This document shows, piece after piece, positions 14,088 to 17,438 of a DNA stretch of 17,438 nucleotides. The translations under genes and the position numbers were made by a program. The notes below the pieces were generated by a model. The model worked only from the letters and a program-made list of their open reading frames with translations. It searched no databases and was not told where the DNA came from. This DNA is from an uncultured Catenibacterium sp. Lineage in GTDB: Bacteria > Bacillota_I > Bacilli_A > Erysipelotrichales > Coprobacillaceae. The stretch is from NCBI RefSeq assembly GCF_900540665.1, contig NZ_UQGV01000051.1, forward strand, positions 1 to 17,438, in the 5' to 3' direction. Each line of letters opens with the position of its first letter. The stretch's first letter is position 1.

Positions 14088-17000
14088 ATGCTTACAATTA
14101 AGGATGTATGCAAACAATATCATACAGGTGAACTCACTCAGACAGCTCTTAATCATGTCTCTCTGTGTTTAAGAGATAATGAATTTGTTGCAATATTAGG
14201 ACCATCTGGTTCAGGAAAAACAACTTTATTAAATGTGATTGGCGGCTTAGATCAATATGATTCAGGAGATCTTATCATCAATGGTATTTCCACAAAACAA
14301 TATAAGGATAAGGATTGGGATTCTTATCGTAATCATACAATAGGCTTTATTTTCCAAAGTTATAATCTGATTCCGCATCAGACAATTCTTGCGAATGTAG
14401 AACTCGCCCTAACAATTTCAGGTGTTTCTAGAGAAGAAAGAACACGTCGTGCCAAAAAGGCACTGACTCAGGTAGGACTTGGAGAACAGTCTCATAAGCT
14501 TCCCCATCAGTTATCAGGTGGGCAGATGCAAAGAGTAGCTATTGCGCGTGCTTTAGTGAATGATCCGGATATTTTACTTGCTGATGAACCTACAGGCGCA
14601 CTCGATAGTGAAACGAGTATTCAGGTTATGGATTTATTGAAACAGGTAGCTAAAGAAAAACTTGTAGTCATGGTTACTCATAACCCGGAACTTGCACATA
14701 TGTATGCGAATCGTATTGTAAATCTTAAGGATGGTGTGATAGTCTCTGATTCTAATCCAGTATCTTTTAAAGAAGAAAAACCCGTTCATAAAAATCTTGG
14801 AAAGACATCTATGAACTTCCTAACCGCATTAATGCTTAGCTTTAATAATCTTAAGACAAAAAAAGCGCGTACAATACTCACATCATTTGCTGGTTCTATT
14901 GGTATTATTGGGATTGCGCTTATTCTTTCTATTTCTACCGGTGTGAATGCTTATATTTCATCCATTGAAAAAGAGACATTATCAGAATATCCGCTCTCTA
15001 TTCAATCTACAGGAATTGATATGAGTGCGATGATGGGTGAACCTGTGAAGAAAAACTACAGTGAAGTTAAAGTTGTGGATATGATGGAGAATATGTTCTC
15101 TAAGATTGGTTCTAATGATTTAAAGAACTTAAAATCTTATATTGAAGAACATAAAGAAATCAATCAATACGCCCGTGCTGTAGAATATGATTATGGTATC
15201 TCACCACAGATCTATACAAATGACCAATATGGTATAAGACAGGTGAACCCTGATGCAACTATGAAGAAGATTGGAATGGGAACAGGCAGTAATTCTATGA
15301 TGAGTAGTATGATGAATACGAATGTTTTCTATTCTCTTCCATCTCATGCATCTTTATACGATGATCAATATGATGTAAAAGCAGGTCACTGGCCTAAAAG
15401 TAAAAATGAGTGTGTTTTGGTTCTTTCTAAAAAAGGTGGAATCAGTGATTTTATGCTGTATACATTAGGTTTAAGAGACCCAGCACAATTAGATCAGATG
15501 TTACAGGCTTTTAATGAAGAGAAAAGTGTTAAAGTCACTTCAGGTAAACAAGGCTATCGTTATAAGGATCTATTAGGTATTACTTTTAAAGTAGTTAACG
15601 CATTCTCTTATTATCAATATGATGATACATATAAGATATATAAAGATAAAAGTAATGATACAAACTATATCAACTCACTTGTACAAAATGGCAGTGATTT
15701 AAAGATTGTTGGTGTTGTACAGCCTAAAGAATCTACAAATGCTTCTATGCTTACTATGGGTATTTATTATCCTTACTCACTTGTCTCTTCTACTATTAAA
15801 GATGCTAGAAATAGCCAGATAGTTAAAGCACAGCTAGAAAATAAAAATATAAATGTGATGACTGGACAATCTTTTAATGATCAGTCTCAAAAGTCATTTG
15901 ATTTATCTTCTATGTTTCAAGTAGACAATAATGCACTAAAGAATGCATTTCAATTTGATACAAGAAAGATGAATATATCCATGCCACAAATGGACTTGTC
16001 ACGGGTATTAAGCCAGATTAAGATTGATATTTCTGATACAGATGCAAGTGCTTTTATGGCCACTCTTACATCACGTTATAACGATTATTTAAAGGAACAT
16101 CCTTTAAAAGAAGCAGGGAACTTAAAAGAAGTGGTTCAAAAATATCTTCAATCAAAAAGAGCGTCTGATATAATTAAGAAAGGCATCGACGATGCAATTA
16201 AAGAAAATGGTGAAATAAAGATCACTGAAGAACAGATGCAGAAGATTATGAAGAGTGTAGCGGATGACTTTGGTAATTATGCAAAAGAAGATATCAATTC
16301 ATTTGCACTAGGATTACAGAATAGTATGACGAACTATCTCAATTCAGAGGATTCTAAGCAGGTCATCAATCAGTTTATTAATAAAGTTATCAAGGATAAT
16401 CATCTTGACGTACAATTAAATATAATTATGTCAGGCTACATGCAGACTGTCACAAAACAGATGGCCACATCTCTTTCTCAGGCATTTACTTTTAATCCGG
16501 ATGTCTTTAAACAGGCCGTTAAAATGAATAGAGATAGTACGGATATGACTGAACTTTTAAAATCAATGATGAATACAGAACAGTCAAGCTATGATAATAA
16601 TATGAAAAAATTTGGTTATTGCAGCTTTGATGATCCAAGTAGTATTAGTATCTATCCTCAGGATTTTGAAAAGAAGCAGTCAGTCCTTGATTATTTAGAC
16701 CATTATAATGAAAAGATGAAAAAGATAGATGAAGATAAAGTGATTACTTATACAGATATTGTAGGAACGCTTATGTCTTCAGTCACTGACATTGTGGATG
16801 TTATCAGTTATGTGCTTATTGCTTTTGTTGGTATTTCACTTGTAGTTTCTTCAATTATGATAGGTGTTATTACATATATCAGTGTATTAGAAAGAAAGAA
16901 GGAAATTGGAATACTACGTGCCATCGGAGCATCTAAACATAATATTTCACAGGTATTTAATGCGGAGACATTTATTGTTGGTTTATTATCAGGACTCATG

Positions 17001-17207
17001 GGTATTGGTATTACCTTGATTCTATTAATTCCTACGAATATAATAATTCATAATGTATCAAACCAGACCTCTATCAATGCGATGCTGCCAGTAAGTGGTG
17101 CAATTATTCTTATATTATTAAGTATCGGTCTGACACTACTAGGTGGCTTGATTCCATCTCGTAAAGCAGCTAAAGAGGATCCAGTCAAAGCATTGCGTAC
17201 AGATTAA
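14088..17207 (+). CDS. MacB/FtsX-type ABC exporter, fused ATPase and permease
   Basis: This is a 1039-residue polypeptide. Residues 1-~225 are an ATPase of the LolD/MacB class: Walker A GPSGSGKT (38-45), Gln90 in FIFQSYNLIP, LSGGQ (142-146), Walker B ILLADEP (162-168) and His198. A first membrane segment follows at ~262-288 (FAGSIGIIGIALILSIS). A very long outer region runs to ~900, then three membrane segments form the FtsX domain (AFVGISLVVSSIMIGV, ETFIVGLLSGLMGIGITLIL, GAIILILLSIGLTLLGGLIP), including RKKEIGILRAIGASK. The ATG at 14088 has AAAAGGGG upstream; an in-frame TTG at 14034 lies in the promoter region. Relatives move peptides, lipids or toxic compounds across the envelope; the substrate here is unknown. 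It is a separate unit, unlinked to the selenium genes. Confidence 0.9.
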   Translation: MLTIKDVCKQYHTGELTQTALNHVSLCLRDNEFVAILGPSGSGKTTLLNVIGGLDQYDSGDLIINGISTKQYKDKDWDSYRNHTIGFIFQSYNLIPHQTILANVELALTISGVSREERTRRAKKALTQVGLGEQSHKLPHQLSGGQMQRVAIARALVNDPDILLADEPTGALDSETSIQVMDLLKQVAKEKLVVMVTHNPELAHMYANRIVNLKDGVIVSDSNPVSFKEEKPVHKNLGKTSMNFLTALMLSFNNLKTKKARTILTSFAGSIGIIGIALILSISTGVNAYISSIEKETLSEYPLSIQSTGIDMSAMMGEPVKKNYSEVKVVDMMENMFSKIGSNDLKNLKSYIEEHKEINQYARAVEYDYGISPQIYTNDQYGIRQVNPDATMKKIGMGTGSNSMMSSMMNTNVFYSLPSHASLYDDQYDVKAGHWPKSKNECVLVLSKKGGISDFMLYTLGLRDPAQLDQMLQAFNEEKSVKVTSGKQGYRYKDLLGITFKVVNAFSYYQYDDTYKIYKDKSNDTNYINSLVQNGSDLKIVGVVQPKESTNASMLTMGIYYPYSLVSSTIKDARNSQIVKAQLENKNINVMTGQSFNDQSQKSFDLSSMFQVDNNALKNAFQFDTRKMNISMPQMDLSRVLSQIKIDISDTDASAFMATLTSRYNDYLKEHPLKEAGNLKEVVQKYLQSKRASDIIKKGIDDAIKENGEIKITEEQMQKIMKSVADDFGNYAKEDINSFALGLQNSMTNYLNSEDSKQVINQFINKVIKDNHLDVQLNIIMSGYMQTVTKQMATSLSQAFTFNPDVFKQAVKMNRDSTDMTELLKSMMNTEQSSYDNNMKKFGYCSFDDPSSISIYPQDFEKKQSVLDYLDHYNEKMKKIDEDKVITYTDIVGTLMSSVTDIVDVISYVLIAFVGISLVVSSIMIGVITYISVLERKKEIGILRAIGASKHNISQVFNAETFIVGLLSGLMGIGITLILLIPTNIIIHNVSNQTSINAMLPVSGAIILILLSIGLTLLGGLIPSRKAAKEDPVKALRTD

Positions 17208-17218
17208 AGGAGAAAATT

Positions 17219-17356
17219 ATGTCAAAGAACGTTATTGATGAAATCTATTCATCCTATGATCATTTCTTTGATTCAGAAAAGAAAATTGCGAAATATATCA
17301 TGCATCACACAAGTGAAGTGGTCAATATGACAGTAGGAGAATTTTCGAACCTTTAA
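17219..17356 (+). pseudogene. RpiR-family regulator, N-terminal fragment ending at a premature stop
   Basis: AAAGGAGAAAATT precedes the ATG. The 45-codon product (MSKNVIDEIYSSYDHFFDSE, then KKIAKYIMHHTSEVVNMTVG and EFSNL) is the start of an RpiR-type HTH, with the DSEKKIAKYIM and TVGEFSNL segments expected before the recognition helix. Right after EFSNL the frame hits TAA and the sequence becomes homopolymer-rich with no RpiR-like continuation in any frame I could see. The simplest reading is a real regulator gene damaged by sequence error or a contig end; a true pseudogene is the alternative. It starts 11 nt after the exporter gene. Confidence 0.6.
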
Positions 17357-17438
17357 TTTTTAAGGGGGGGGTCAATAAAAAAATCGCTTTAAATTATTGG
17401 GGGTTTCCACTTGTAAAGGGCAGTCAGAAATGACTGCC
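17357..17438. other. Anomalous terminal sequence with perfect hairpin
   Basis: Unlike the rest of the window, this stretch contains a run of eight G (17364-17371), a run of seven A and a run of five G. It ends exactly with GGCAGTCA (17419-17426), the loop GAAA, and TGACTGCC (17431-17438). A perfect fold-back at the last base, with disturbed composition before it, suggests low-quality or chimeric contig-end sequence rather than biology. Confidence 0.5.

Noticed and set aside
1..17438. CRISPR array, tRNA, rRNA, insertion sequence or phage genes
   Set aside because: No regularly spaced repeats, tRNA-like cloverleaf, rRNA stretch, transposase or integrase frame was seen.

Overview
The window is AT-rich, densely packed, low-GC Firmicutes DNA. 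The PTS/RpiR flanks, codon use and short Shine-Dalgarno-led gaps suggest a gut Erysipelotrichales-type organism. That placement is an inference from style and protein flavour, not from a marker gene. The last ~85 bases look like a degraded contig end.

Layout. (1) 1-1270: the 3' end of a lactose/cellobiose-type PTS EIIC gene, a terminator hairpin, an RpiR-family regulator and a bidirectional terminator. (2) 1275-2504, minus strand: a class I aminotransferase with its own promoter. (3) 2608-7157: a molybdenum operon with a promoter, a 24-bp palindrome that looks like a ModE operator, then moaA, moaC, a MOSC-MogA fusion, modB, modC and modA, closed by a strong terminator. (4) 7163-13680: a second transcription unit with its own promoter. 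It encodes a MoeA-like molybdopterin-binding protein with a Cys-rich tail, a short ModE-type regulator, a DUF3343 putative Se/S carrier, SelD, YedF, YqeB, a cysteine desulfurase-like enzyme and a YqeC-XdhC fusion. (5) A small unidentified minus-strand gene, 13664-13915. (6) A large MacB/FtsX-type ABC exporter in one polypeptide, 14088-17207. (7) A broken RpiR-type reading frame running into anomalous sequence at the end.

How it works together. Units 3 and 4 form the accessory set for selenium-dependent molybdenum hydroxylases, a trait described for orphan SelD genomes such as Enterococcus faecalis. ModABC imports molybdate. MoaA, MoaC, MogA and the MoeA-like protein make and load molybdopterin. 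The desulfurase, the DUF3343 protein and YedF plausibly mobilise and carry selenium, and SelD activates it. YqeB, YqeC and XdhC insert the labile Se/S ligand. No hydroxylase structural gene, selA/selB, moaD/moaE or MocA-type cytidylyltransferase is present in the window, so these must lie elsewhere or be replaced.

The system class is known. The less expected points are the ModE-sized operator paired with a ModE that lacks its molybdate-sensing domains, the YqeC-XdhC fusion with XdhC domains in reversed order, and the four-cysteine tail on the molybdopterin-binding protein.
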